Part shown: one piece after another, positions 1 through 11,854 of the stretch
Position numbering within the stretch: the first letter of the stretch is position 1
Layout: the number at the start of each line of letters is the position of its first letter
From: Limnoperna fortunei
Lineage: Eukaryota; Mollusca; Bivalvia; Mytilida; Modiolidae
Reading direction: 5' to 3'
NCBI GenBank assembly: GCA_944474755.1
Contig: OX104115.1
Coordinates: forward strand, 56,238,648 to 56,302,647
Length of the DNA stretch: 64,000 nucleotides
Translations under genes and position numbers: made by a program
Notes under the pieces: model-generated
The model's input: the letters and a program-made list of their open reading frames with translations, nothing else
Databases searched by the model: none
Told to the model about the DNA's origin: nothing

Positions 1-898
1 TGATTCCATGTTGTTCCCCACATCAAATTATCTCTAGAAGTTGATTTTCATTGAATTCCGACAATGTTGTATTTTTTAACGTAACTCGGTAGCCATCTTA
101 AAAATGGCCACCATTTTGAAATTTTTCGTAATATGAATTCCAAGATGTAATGGTGATGGTGCTTTGTGTAAAGTTTGATTGGAATCCATCAATGCATAGC
201 AGAGAAATGGAGGCGACAAAAAACCTCCATTTCCCCATAGGCTTCTATGCAAATGTAACGTGGCGGCCATCTTGGAAAAGGTGGCCATTTTGGAATTTTT
301 TGATATGTGAATTCCAAGATGTAATGATGATGGTGCTTTGTGTAAAGTTTGATTGGAATCCATCAATGCATAGCAGAGAAATGGAGGTGACAAAAAACCT
401 CCATTTCCCCATAGGCTTCTATGCAAACGTAACGGTTGTGGCTGCGGCCACACGGTGTGAAATTTTTTTTTCAAACTTTCCTGTCTTCTTAAGGTTGATG
501 AGGTCCAACTTCCTATAAAAAAACTTTGGAATATCTCAAACCATGGTGAAGCTATTGTAGAAAAATCATTTTCCCATAGGCCCCATGTTAAATCTATTTT
601 TAGCCATGGCGGCCATCTTGTTTTTCCGTTCCGCCCCAAAATCATCTCAAACCTGTATCTCATTATGGTCTTCCATCATACCAAGTTTGGTCCCTCTGTG
701 CTTCTAGGTTTCCGAAAAATTAAGGAAAATGCCCAAAATCACTCATGCATAACTTTCTGGTTTCCATGGAGATGGTTCCACATATCACCATTTTTAAAGT
801 TGATTGCACAACTTCAGATAGTGGTTCTACTTTATGCCATGTGATGTTCTAATTCAATCAGCCATCTCTGAGTTATCAGCCGGACAAAAAGTGAGGAA

Positions 899-900
<2 letters not shown>
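1..900 (+). repeat. B-type satellite unit, left end outside the window
   Basis: This is tandem monomer DNA. A segment beginning ATTCCAAGATGTAATG recurs about 176 bp later (136 and 312). Each monomer holds an inverted repeat with outer arms GCATAG/CTATGC and inner arms AATGGAGG/CCTCCATT (194-250 and 368-424), followed by a YY1-like GGCGGCCATCTTG. Long open frames on both strands here (76-663 minus, 150-518 plus) are a by-product of the repeat: they contain the same duplicated segment and no recognisable domain. The unit is followed directly by the (TAA)n/hairpin cassette. The same unit recurs almost unchanged at 15470-16369 and, with more changes, three times at 11855-14822. Confidence 0.85.
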
Positions 901-939
<39 letters not shown>

Positions 940-994
940 GTGAAAAAGAAACAGTAGAATAACAATATGTCGCCCCGACAAAGTCTGGGGCGAC

Positions 995-1033
<39 letters not shown>

Positions 1034-1088
1034 GTGAAAAAGAAACAGTAGAATAACAATATGTCGCCCCGACAAAGTCTGGGGCGAC

Positions 1089-1121
<33 letters not shown>

Positions 1122-1321
1122 GTGAAAAAGAAACAGTAGAATAACAATATGTCGCCCCGACAAAGTCTGGGGCGACATAATAATAATAATAATAATAATA
1201 GTGAAAAAGAAACAGTAGAATAACAATATGTCGCCCCGACAAAGTCTGGGGCGACATAATAATAATAATAAGAAACGGAGTAAAAACAATAAGTCGCCCG
1301 ACACTTCGTGGTCGGCGACTT
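901..1321 (+). repeat. (TAA)n plus hairpin cassette array
   Basis: Four copies of a cassette: (TAA)n, then AGTGAAAAAGAAACAGTAG, then ACAAT, then a hairpin with perfect 10-bp arms ATGTCGCCCC/GGGGCGACAT and an inner GAC-AAA-GTC (967-996, 1061-1090, 1149-1178, 1228-1257). A fifth cassette (1291-1321) has a related hairpin with arms AAGTCGCC/GGCGACTT. The cassettes separate the B-type unit on the left from the A-type array on the right. Poly-Tyr, poly-Ile or poly-Leu open frames on the minus strand come from the trinucleotide repeat and are not genes. The hairpins resemble the terminal stem-loops of rolling-circle (Helitron/Helentron) elements; that identity is inference. Confidence 0.85.
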
Positions 1322-4300
1322 AATTAAAATTTACGTTTCCCGAAACGTTGAAGTCGCCTCCCGTTCCGCACTTTTGACCGAGTAGAGGGAACTAAAAGTC
1401 AAGAGCACAACTTCATAACATGAGCTTTCAGTTGGCCAAGTTTCATTTCGATCGGTTAAAAGATGAGCGAGAAAACGAGCAAACTTTAAAACGGCCGCCA
1501 TTTTGAAACCGGAAGTCGGACAAAAAATTTTTTTTGCAAAAATGCTCAGGATAGTTAGCTGTATCAGTATACCAATTTTCATTGAAATTGCTCTGGCCAT
1601 AACTGAGATCTGACAACGGCCGCCATTTTGTAAAACTTTAAAACGGCCGCCATTTTGAAACCGGAAGATGGACAAAAATTTTGAAAATAGTGGCACACTC
1701 AGGGTGTCATAAGCTACCAGTATACCAAATTTCGTTTAAATCGGATGACGTTTAAATTTTTACATTTTTAGGGGGGTGGTGTTCGGATGGCGGCCATTTT
1801 GAAATGTCGGCCGCGTCAAATTTTTTTTTGCAAAAATGCTCGGGATAGTTAGCTGTATCAGTATACCAATTTTCATTGAAATTGCTTTGGCAATTACCGA
1901 GATCTGACAACGGCAGTCATTTTTTTCCAACGGCGGCCATTTTGAAAATGGCGGCCATTTTGAAAATTTCAAAAGTGGATTGCACAACTTCAGGTCACCC
2001 TTAACATGCTCCCAAAGTTTCATTTCGATCGGTTAAAAGATGAGCGAGAAAACGAGCGGACAACATTGCGAGGGGAAAAAGGAAAACATAATAATAATAA
2101 TAATAAGAAACGGAGTAAAAACAATAAGTCGCCCGACACTTCGTGGTCGGCGACTTAATTAAAATTTACGTTTCCCGAAACGTTGAAGTCGCCTCCCGTT
2201 CCGCACTTTTGACCGAGTAGAGGGAACTAAAAGTCAAGAGCACAACTTCATAACATGAGCTTTCAGTTGGCCAAGTTTCATTTCGATCGGTTAAAAGATG
2301 AGCGAGAAAACGAGCAAACTTTAAAACGGCCGCCATTTTGAAACCGGAAGTCGGACAAAAAATTTTTTTTGCAAAAATGCTCAGGATAGTTAGCTGTATC
2401 AGTATACCAATTTTCATTGAAATTGCTCTGGCCATAACTGAGATCTGACAACGGCCGCCATTTTGTAAAACTTTAAAACGGCCGCCATTTTGAAACCGGA
2501 AGTCGGACAAAACATTTTTAATAGTGGCACACTTAGGGTATCATAAGCTACCTGTATACCAAATTTCGTCTAAATCGGATGACGTTTAAATTTTTACATT
2601 TTTAGGGGGTGGTGTTCGGATGGCGGCCATTTTGAAATGTCGGCCGCGTCAAATTTTTTTTTGCAAAAATGCTCGGGATAGTTAGCTGTACCAGTATACC
2701 AATTTTCATTGAAATTGCTTTGGCAATTACTGAGATCTGACAACGGCCGTCATTTTTTTCAACGGCGGCCATTTTGAAAATGGCGGCCATTTTGAAAATT
2801 TCAAAAGTGGATTGCACAACTTCAGGTCACCCTTAACATGTTCCTAAAGTTTCATTTCGATCGGTTAAAAGATGAGCGAAAAAACGAGCGGACAACATTG
2901 CGAGGGGAAAACATAAGAAATATGAAAATAATAATAATAATAATTAAAATTTACGTTTCCCGAAACGTTGAAGTCGCCTCCCGTTCCGCACTTTTGACCG
3001 AGTAGAGGGAACTAAAAGTCAAGAGCACAACTTCATAACATGAGCTTTCAGTTGGCCAAGTTTCATTTCGATCGGTTAAAAGATGAGCGAGAAAACGAGC
3101 AAACTTTAAAACGGCCGCCATTTTGAAACCGGAAGTCGGACAAAAATTTTTTTTTGCAAAAATGCTCAGGATAGTTAGCTGTATCAGTATACCAATTTTC
3201 ATTGAAATTGCTCTGGCCATAACTGAGATCTGACAACGGCCGCCATTTTGTAAAACTTTAAAACGGCCGCCATTTTGAAACCGGAAGTCGGACAAAACAT
3301 TTTTAAATAGTGGCACACTTAGGGTATCATAAGCTACCTGTATACCAAATTTCGTCTAAATCGGATGACGTTTAAATTTTTACATTTTTAGGGGGGTGGT
3401 GTTCGGATGGCGGCCATTTTGAAATGTCGGCCGCGTCAAATTTTTTTTTGCAAAAATGCTCGGGATAGTTAGCTGTACCAGTATACCAATTTTCATTGAA
3501 ATTGCTGTGGCAATTACTGAGATCTGACAACGGCCGTCATTTTTTTCAACGGCGGCCATTTTGAAAATGGCGGCCATTTTGAAAATTTAAAAAGTGGATT
3601 GCACAACTTCAGGTCACCCTTAACATGTTCCCAAAGTTTCATTTCGATCGGTTAAAAGATGAGCGAGAAAACGAGCGGACAACATTGCGAGGGGAAAACA
3701 TAAGAAATATGAAAATAATAATAATAATAATTAAAATTTACGTTTCCCGAAACGTTGAAGTCGCCTCCCGTTCCGCACTTTTGACCGAGTAGAGGGAACT
3801 AAAAGTCAAGAGCACAACTTCATAACATGAGCTTTCAGTTGGCCAAGTTTCATTTCGATCGGTTAAAAGATGAGCGAGAAAACGAGCAAACTTTAAAACG
3901 GCCGCCATTTTGAAACCGGAAGTCGGACAAAAAATTTTTTTTGCAAAAATGCTCAGGATAGTTAGCTGTATCAGTATACCAATTTTCATTGAAATTGCTC
4001 GGGCCATAACTGAGATCTGACAACGGCCGCCATTTTGTAAAACTTTAAAACGGCCGCCATTTTGAAACCGGAAGTCGGACAAAACATTTTTAATAGTGGC
4101 ACACTTAGGGTATCATAAGCTACCTGTATACCAAATTTCGTCTAAATCGGATGACGTTTAAATTTTTACATTTTTAGGGGGGTGGTGTTCGGATGGCGGC
4201 CATTTTGAAATGTCGGCCGCGTCAAATTTTTTTTTGCAAAAATGCTCGGGATAGTTAGCTGTACCAGTATACCAATTTTCATTGAAATTGCTTTGGCAAT

Positions 4301-5649
4301 TACTGAGATCTGACAACGGCCGTTATTTTTTTCAACGGCGGCCATTTTGAAAATGGCGGCCATTTTGAAAATTTCAAAAGTGGATTGCACAACTTCAGGT
4401 CACCCTTAACATGTTCCTAAAGTTTCATTTCGATCGGTTAAAAGATGAGCGAGAAAACGAGCGGACAACATTGCGAGGGGAAAACATAAGAAATATGAAA
4501 ATAATAATAATTAAAATTTACGTTTCCCGAAACGTTGAAGTCGCCTCCCGTTCCGCACTTTTGACCGAGTAGAGGGAACTAAAAGTCAAGAGCACAACTT
4601 CATAACATGAGCTTTCAGTTGGCCAAGTTTCATTTCGATCGGTTAAAAGATGAGCGAGAAAACGAGCAAACTTTAAAACGGCCGCCATTTTGAAACCGGA
4701 AGTCGGACAAAAAATTTTTTTTGCAAAAATGCTCAGGATAGTTAGCTGTATCAGTATACCAATTTTCATTGAAATTGCTCTGGCCATAACTGAGATCTGA
4801 CAACGGCCGCCATTTTGTAAAACTTTAAAACGGCCGCCATTTTGAAACCGGAAGTCGGACAAAACATTTTTAAATAGTGGCACACTTAGGGTATCATAAG
4901 CTACCTGTATACCAAATTTCGTCTAAATCGGATGACGTTTAAATTTTTACATTTTTAGGGGGGTGGTGTTCGGATGGCGGCCATTTTGAAATGTCGGCCG
5001 CGTCAAACTTTTTTTTGCAAAAATGCTCGGGATAGTTAGCTGTACCAGTATACCAATTTTCATTGAAATTGCTTTGGCAATTACTGAGATCTGACAACGG
5101 CCGTCATTTTTTTCAACGGCGGCCATTTTGAAAATGGCGGCCATTTTGAAAATTTCAAAAGTGGATTGCACAACTTCAGGTCACCCTTAACATGTTCCCA
5201 AAGTTTCATTTCGATCGGTTAAAAGATGAGCGAGAAAACGAGCGGACAACATTGCGAGGGGAAAACATAAGAAATATGAAAATAATAATAATAATTAAAA
5301 TTTACGTTTCCCGAAACGTTGAAGTCGCCTCCCGTTCCGCACTTTTGACCGAGTAGAGGGAACTAAAAGTCAAGAGCACAACTTCATAACATGAGCTTTC
5401 AGTTGGCCAAGTTTCATTTCGATCGGTTAAAAGATGAGCGAGAAAACGAGCAAACTTTAAAACGGCCGCCATTTTGAAACCGGAAGTCGGACAAAAAATT
5501 TTTTTTGCAAAAATGCTCAGGATAGTTAGCTGTATCAGTATACCAATTTTCATTGAAATTGCTCTGGCCATAACTGAGATCTGACAACGGCCGCCATTTT
5601 GTAAAACTTTAAAACGGCCGCCATTTTGAAACCGGAAGTCGGACAAAAA

Positions 5650-8600
5650 TTTTGAAAATAGTGGCACACTCAGGGTATCATAAGCTACCTGTATACCAAA
5701 TTTCGTCTAAATCGGATGACGTTTAAATTTTTACATTTTTAGGGGGGTGGTGTTCGGATGGCGGCCATTTTGAAATGTCGGCCGCGTCAAATTTTTTTTT
5801 GCAAAAATGCTCGGGATAGTTAGCTGTACCAGTATACCAATTTTCATTGAAATTGCTTTGGCAATTACTGAGATCTGACAACGGCCGTCATTTTTTTCAA
5901 CGGCGGCCATTTTGAAAATGGCGGCCATTTTGAAAATTTCAAAAGTGGATTGCACAACTTCAGGTCATTCTTAACATGTTCCCAAAGTTTCATTTCGATC
6001 GGTTAAAAGATGAGCGAGAAAACGAGCGGACAACATTGCGAGGGGAAAAAGGAAAACATAATAATAATAATAAGAAACGGAGTAAAAACAATAAGTCGCC
6101 CGACACTTCGTGGTCGGCGACTTAATTAAAATTTACGTTTCCCGAAACGTTGAAGTCGCCTCCCGTTCCGCACTTTTGACCGAGTAGAGGGAACTAAAAG
6201 TCAAGAGCACAACTTCATAACATGAGCTTTCAGTTGGCCAAGTTTCATTTCGATCGGTTAAAAGATGAGCGAGAAAACGAGCAAACTTTAAAACGGCCGC
6301 CATTTTGAAACCGGAAGTCGGACAAAAAATTTTTTTTTGCAAAAATGCTCAGGATAGTTAGCTGTATCAGTATACCAATTTTCATTGAAATTGCTCTGGC
6401 CATAACTGAGATCTGACAACGGCCGCCATTTTGTAAAACTTTAAAACGGCCGCCATTTTGAAACCGGAAGTCGGACAAAACATTTTTAAATAGTGGCACA
6501 CTCAGGGTATCATAAGCTACCTGTATACCAAATTTCGTCTAAATCGGATGACGTTTAAATTTTTACATTTTTAGGGGGGTGGTGTTCGGATGGCGGCCAT
6601 TTTGAAATGTCGGCCGCGTCAAATTTTTTTTTGCAAAAATGCTCGGGATAGTTAGCTGTACCAGTATACCAATTTTCATTGAAATTGCTTTGGCAATTAC
6701 TGAGATCTGACAACGGCCGTCATTTTTTTCAACGGCGGCCATTTTGAAAATGGCGGCCATTTTGAAAATTTCAAAAGTGGATTGCACAACTTCAGGTCAC
6801 CCTTAACATGTTCCCAAAGTTTCATTTCGATCGGTTAAAAGATGAGCGAGAAAACGAGCGGACAACATTGCGAGGGGAAAACATAAGAAATATGAAAATA
6901 ATAATAATAATTAAAATTTACGTTTCCCGAAACGTTGAAGTCGCCTCCCGTTCCGCACTTTTGACCGAGTAGAGGGAACTAAAAGTCAAGAGCACAACTT
7001 CATAACATGAGCTTTCAGTTGGCCAAGTTTCATTTCGATCGGTTAAAAGATGAGCGAGAAAACGAGCAAACTTTAAAACGGCCGCCATTTTGAAACCGGA
7101 AGTCGGACAAAAAATTTTTTTTGCAAAAATGCTCAGGATAGTTAGCTGTATCAGTATACCAATTTTCATTGAAATTGCTCTGGCCATAACTGAGATCTGA
7201 CAACGGCCGCCATTTTGTAAAACTTTAAAACGGCCGCCATTTTGAAACCGGAAGTCGGACAAAACATTTTTAAATAGTGGCACACTTAGGGTATCATAAG
7301 CTACCTGTATACCAAATTTCGTCTAAATCGGATGACGTTTAAATTTTTACATTTTTAGGGGGGTGGTGTTCGGATGGCGGCCATTTTGAAATGTCGGCCG
7401 CGTCAAATTTTTTTTTGCAAAAATGCTCGGGATAGTTAGCTGTATCAGTATACCAATTTTCATTGAAATTGCTCTGGCCATAACTGAGATCTGACAACGG
7501 CCGCCATTTTGTAAAACTTCAAAACGGCCGGCATTTTGAAACCGGAAGTCGGACAAAACATTTTTAAATAGTGGCACAATTAGGGTATCATAAGCTACCT
7601 GTATACCAAATTTCGTCTAAATCGGATGACGTTTAAATTTTTACATTTTTAGGGGGGTGGTGTTCGGATGGCGGCCATTTTGAAATGTCGGCCGCGTCAA
7701 ATTTTTTTTTGCAAAAATGCTCGGGATAGTTAGCTGTACCAGTATACCAATTTTCATTGAAATTGCTTTGGCAATTACTGAGATCTGACAACGGCCGTCA
7801 TTTTTTTCAACGGCGGCCATTTTGAAAATGGCGGCCATTTTGAAAATTTCAAAAGTGGATTGCACAACTTCAGGTCATTCTTAACATGTTCCCAAAGTTT
7901 CATTTCGATCGGTTAAAAGATGAGCGAGAAAACGAGCGGACAACATTGCGAGGGGAAAAAGGAAAACATAATAATAATAATAAGAAACGGAGTAAAAACA
8001 ATAAGTCGCCCGACACTTCGTGGTCGGCGACTTAATTAAAATTTACGTTTCCCGAAACGTTGAAGTCGCCTCCCGTTCCGCACTTTTGACCGAGTAGAGG
8101 GAACTAAAAGTCAAGAGCACAACTTCATAACATGAGCTTTCAGTTGGCCAAGTTTCATTTCGATCGGTTAAAAGATGAGCGAGAAAACGAGCAAACTTTA
8201 AAACGGCCGCCATTTTGAAACCGGAAGTCGGACAAAAATTTTTTTTTTGCAAAAATGCTCAGGATAGTTAGCTGTATCAGTATACCAATTTTCATTGAAA
8301 TTGCTCTGGCCATAACTGAGATCTGACAACGGCCGCCATTTTGTAAAACTTTAAAACGGCCGCCATTTTGAAACCGGAAGTCGGACAAAACATTTTTAAA
8401 TAGTGGCACACTCAGGGTATCATAAGCTACCTGTATACCAAATTTCGTCTAAATCGGATGACGTTTAAATTTTTACATTTTTAGGGGGGTGGTGTTCGGA
8501 TGGCGGCCATTTTGAAATGTCGGCCGCGTCAAATTTTTTTTTGCAAAAATGCTCGGGATAGTTAGCTGTACCAGTATACCAATTTTCATTGAAATTGCTT

Positions 8601-9480
8601 TGGCAATTACTGAGATCTGACAACGGCCGTCATTTTTTTCAACGGCGGCCATTTTGAAAATGGCGGCCATTTTGAAAATTTCAAAAGTGGATTGCACAAC
8701 TTCAGGTCACCCTTAACATGTTCCCAAAGTTTCATTTCGATCGGTTAAAAGATGAGCGAGAAAACGAGCGGACAACATTGCGAGGGGAAAACATAAGAAA
8801 TATGAAAATAATAATAATAATTAAAATTTACGTTTCCCGAAACGTTGAAGTCGCCTCCCGTTCCGCACTTTTGACCGAGTAGAGGGAACTAAAAGTCAAG
8901 AGCACAACTTCATAACATGAGCTTTCAGTTGGCCAAGTTTCATTTCGATCGGTTAAAAGATGAGCGAGAAAACGAGCAAACTTTAAAACGGCCGCCATTT
9001 TGAAACCGGAAGTCGGACAAAAAATTTTTTTTGCAAAAATGCTCAGGATAGTTAGCTGTATCAGTATACCAATTTTCATTGAAATTGCTCTGGCCATAAC
9101 TGAGATCTGACAACGGCCGCCATTTTGTAAAACTTTAAAACGGCCGCCATTTTGAAACCGGAAGTCGGACAAAACATTTTTAAATAGTGGCACACTTAGG
9201 GTATCATAAGCTACCTGTATACCAAATTTCGTCTAAATCGGATGACGTTTAAATTTTTACATTTTTAGGGGGGTGGTGTTCGGATGGCGGCCATTTTGAA
9301 ATGTCGGCCGCGTCAAATTTTTTTTTGCAAAAATGCTCAGGATAGTTAGCTGTATCAGTATACCAATTTTCATTGAAATTGCTCTGGCCATAACTGAGAT
9401 CTGACAACGGCCGCCATTTTGTAAAACTTCAAAACGGCCGGCATTTTGAAACCGGAAGTCGGACAAAACATTTTTAAATA
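5650..9480 (+). repeat. Tandem 1,910-bp super-unit inside array 1
   Basis: Landmarks repeat with a constant offset of 1,910 bp across this interval: 5731 to 7641, 6133 to 8043, 6563 to 8473, 6918 to 8828 and 7347 to 9257. The super-unit therefore consists of two ordinary ~785-bp units plus a 294-bp two-monomer insertion. The insertion carries private variants: GGCCGGCATTTTG instead of GGCCGCCATTTTG, and GCACAATTAGGG instead of GCACACTTAGGG. This is a second level of tandem duplication above the 785-bp unit. Confidence 0.75.
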
Positions 9481-10789
9481 GTGGCACAATTAGGGTATCA
9501 TAAGCTACCTGTATACCAAATTTCGTCTAAATCGGATGACGTTTAAATTTTTACATTTTTAGGGGGGTGGTGTTCGGATGGCGGCCATTTTGAAATGTCG
9601 GCCGCGTCAAATTTTTTTTTGCAAAAATGCTCGGGATAGTTAGCTGTACCAGTATACCAATTTTCATTGAAATTGCTTTGGCAATTACTGAGATCTGACA
9701 ACGGCCGTCATTTTTTTCAACGGCGGCCATTTTAAAAATGGCGGCCATTTTGAAAATTTCAAAAGTGGATTGCACAACTTCAGGTCACCCTTAACATGTT
9801 CCCAAAGTTTCATTTCGATCGGTTAAAAGATGAGCGAGAAAACGAGCGGACAACATTGCGAGGGGAAAACATAAGAAATATGAAAATAATAATAATAAGA
9901 AACGGAGTAAAAACAATAAGTCGCCCGACACTTCGTGGTCGGCGACTTAATAAGAAACGGAGTAAAAACAATAAGTCGCCCGACACTTCGTGGTCGGCGA
10001 CTTAATTAAAATTTACGTTTCCCGAAACGTTGAAGTCGCCTCCCGTTCCGCACTTTTGACCGAGTAGAGGGAACTAAAAGTCAAGAGCACAACTTCATAA
10101 CATGAGCTTTCAGTTGGCCAAGTTTCATTTCGATCGGTTAAAAGATGAGCGAGAAAACGAGCAAACTTTAAAACGGCCGCCATTTTGAAACCGGAAGTCG
10201 GACAAAAAATTTTTTTTGCAAAAATGCTCAGGATAGTTAGCTGTATCAGTATACCAATTTTCATTGAAATTGCTCTGGCCATAACTGAGATCTGACAACG
10301 GCCGCCATTTTGTAAAACTTTAAAACGGCCGCCATTTTGAAACCGGAAGTCGGACAAAACATTTTTAAATAGTGGCACACTTAGGGTATCATAAGCTACC
10401 TGTATACCGAATTTCGTCTAAATCGGATGACGTTTAAATTTTTACATTTTTAGGGGGGTGGTATTCGGATGGCGGCCATTTTGAAATGTCGGCCGCGTCA
10501 AATTTTTTTTTGCAAAAATGCTCGGGATAGTTAGCTGTACCAGTATACCAATTTTCATTGAAATTGCTTTGGCAATTACTGAGATCTGACAACGGCCGTC
10601 ATTTGTTTTCAACGGCGGCCATTTTGAAAATGGCGGCCATTTTGAAAATTTCAAAAGTGGATTGCACAACTTCAGGTCACCCTTAACATGTTCCCAAAGT
10701 TTCATTTCGATCGGTTAAAAGATGAGCGAGAAAACGAGCGGACAACATTGCGAGGGGAAAAAGGAAAACATAAGAAATATGAAAATAAT

Positions 10790-11092
10790 AATAATAATAA
10801 TAATAATAAGAAACGGAGTAAAAACAATAAGTCGCCCGACACTTCGTGGTCGGCGACTTAATAAGAAACGGAGTAAAAACAATAAGTCGCCCGACACTTC
10901 GTGGTCGGCGACTTAATAATAATAAGAAACGGAGTAAAAACAATAAGTCGCCCGACACTTCGTGGTCGGCGACTTAATAATAAGAAACGGAGTAAAAACA
11001 ATAAGTCGCCCGACACTTCGTGGTCGGCGACTTAATAATAAGAAACGGAGTAAAAACAATAAGTCGCCCGACACTTCGTGGTCGGCGACTTA
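10790..11092 (+). repeat. Cluster of five hairpin cassettes
   Basis: Five consecutive copies of the AAGTCGCC/GGCGACTT hairpin (10829-10859, 10884-10914, 10945-10975, 11003-11033, 11061-11091). Each is preceded by AAGAAACGGAGTAAAAACAA, and they are separated only by a few TAA units. This is the densest hairpin cluster in the window and closes array 1. The next base pairs, ACTAG at 11093, start a different left-end module. Confidence 0.85.
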
Positions 11093-11854
11093 ACTAGTGC
11101 TGATTGTGTTGGGATGCCAACACAGAATGTCTCCCAAACGAACCCCCATTGCCACTATAATCCCCATGGATAGTATTTCATTCAAATCAGTACATTAAAA
11201 TATGCCTAGAAATCAAATTTTGTTGAAATCGGACAAAGTTGACTTTTTCCTGCAGTAAAATGGCCGCCATTTTGAAACCGGAAGTCGGACAAAACATTTT
11301 TAAATAGTGGCACACTTAGGGTATCATAAGCTACCTGTATACCAAATTTCGTCTAAATCGGATGACGTTTAAATTTTTACATTTTTAGGGGGTGGTGTTC
11401 GGATGGCGGCCATTTTGAAATGTCGGCCGCGTCAAATTTTTTTTTGCAAAAATGCTCGGGATAGTTAGCTGTACCAGTATACCAATTTTCATTGAAATTG
11501 CTTTGGCAATTACTGAGATCTGACAACGGCCGTCATTTTTTTCAACGGCGGCCATTTTGAAAATGGCGGCCATTTTGAAAATTTCAAAAGTGGATTGCAC
11601 AACTTCAGGTCACCCTTAACATGTTCCCAAAGTTTCATTTCGATCGGTTAAAAGATGAGCGAGAAAACGAGCGGACAACATTGCGAGGGGAAAAAGGAAA
11701 ACATAAGAAATATGAAAATAATAATAATAATAATAATAAGAAACGGAGTAAAAACAATAAGTCGCCCGACACTTCGTGGTCGGCGACTTAATAATAAGAA
11801 ACGGAGTAAAAACAATAAGTCGCCCGACACTTCGTGGTCGGCGACTTAATAATA
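11093..11854 (+). repeat. Variant unit with ACTAG left end and A-type interior
   Basis: The segment starts with ACTAG (11093-11097), then a perfect hairpin with 8-bp arms TGTGTTGG/CCAACACA (11105-11124), then ATGTCTCCC. About 130 bp of sequence not found elsewhere in the window follows, and then A-type monomers from about 11250 that match array 1. It ends with two AAGTCGCC/GGCGACTT hairpins (11759-11789 and 11817-11847). It looks like a chimera: the left end of another family joined to the A-type interior and right end. Confidence 0.7.

Larger units (their letters stand above)
1322..11092 (+). repeat. A-type higher-order satellite array 1
   Basis: Eleven units start with TTAAAATTTACG near 1324, 2157, 2943, 3730, 4511, 5295, 6125, 6911, 8035, 8821 and 10005. 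The common spacing is about 785 bp. Longer units carry an extra hairpin cassette (~830 bp) or two extra monomers (~1124 and ~1184 bp). Each unit begins with a hairpin ACGTTTCCCGAAACGT followed by AAGTCGCC, then about five ~140-bp monomers (136-153 bp spacing) sharing a CCAA-TTTC-TTGAAAT core, and ends with (AAT)n, with or without the AAGTCGCC/GGCGACTT hairpin. GGCCGCCATTTTG motifs occur several times per unit. Recurrent minus-strand open frames of 65-121 codons follow the repeat and are not genes. Confidence 0.9.

Noticed and set aside
76..663. 195-codon minus-strand frame and its twin at 15545-16132, looking like a conserved protein
   Set aside because: The frame contains the satellite monomer twice, has no recognisable domain, and the + strand of the same DNA is also open; identity of the copies is due to the duplication of the DNA.
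832..1304. Poly-Tyr/poly-Ile/poly-Leu frames
   Set aside because: These are the three frames of (TAA)n on the minus strand.
901..1321. CRISPR-like array: short palindromic repeats separated by spacers
   Set aside because: The spacers are (TAA)n and constant leader sequence, not unique sequences, and the setting is an animal genome.
1331..10378. Many similar minus-strand frames of 65-121 codons (SDFRFQNGGRFKVLQNGGR) suggesting a gene family
   Set aside because: They follow the A-type repeat unit exactly, begin and end at repeat features, and their apparent protein repeats (NGGRF, KMAA) are just the YY1-like motif translated.
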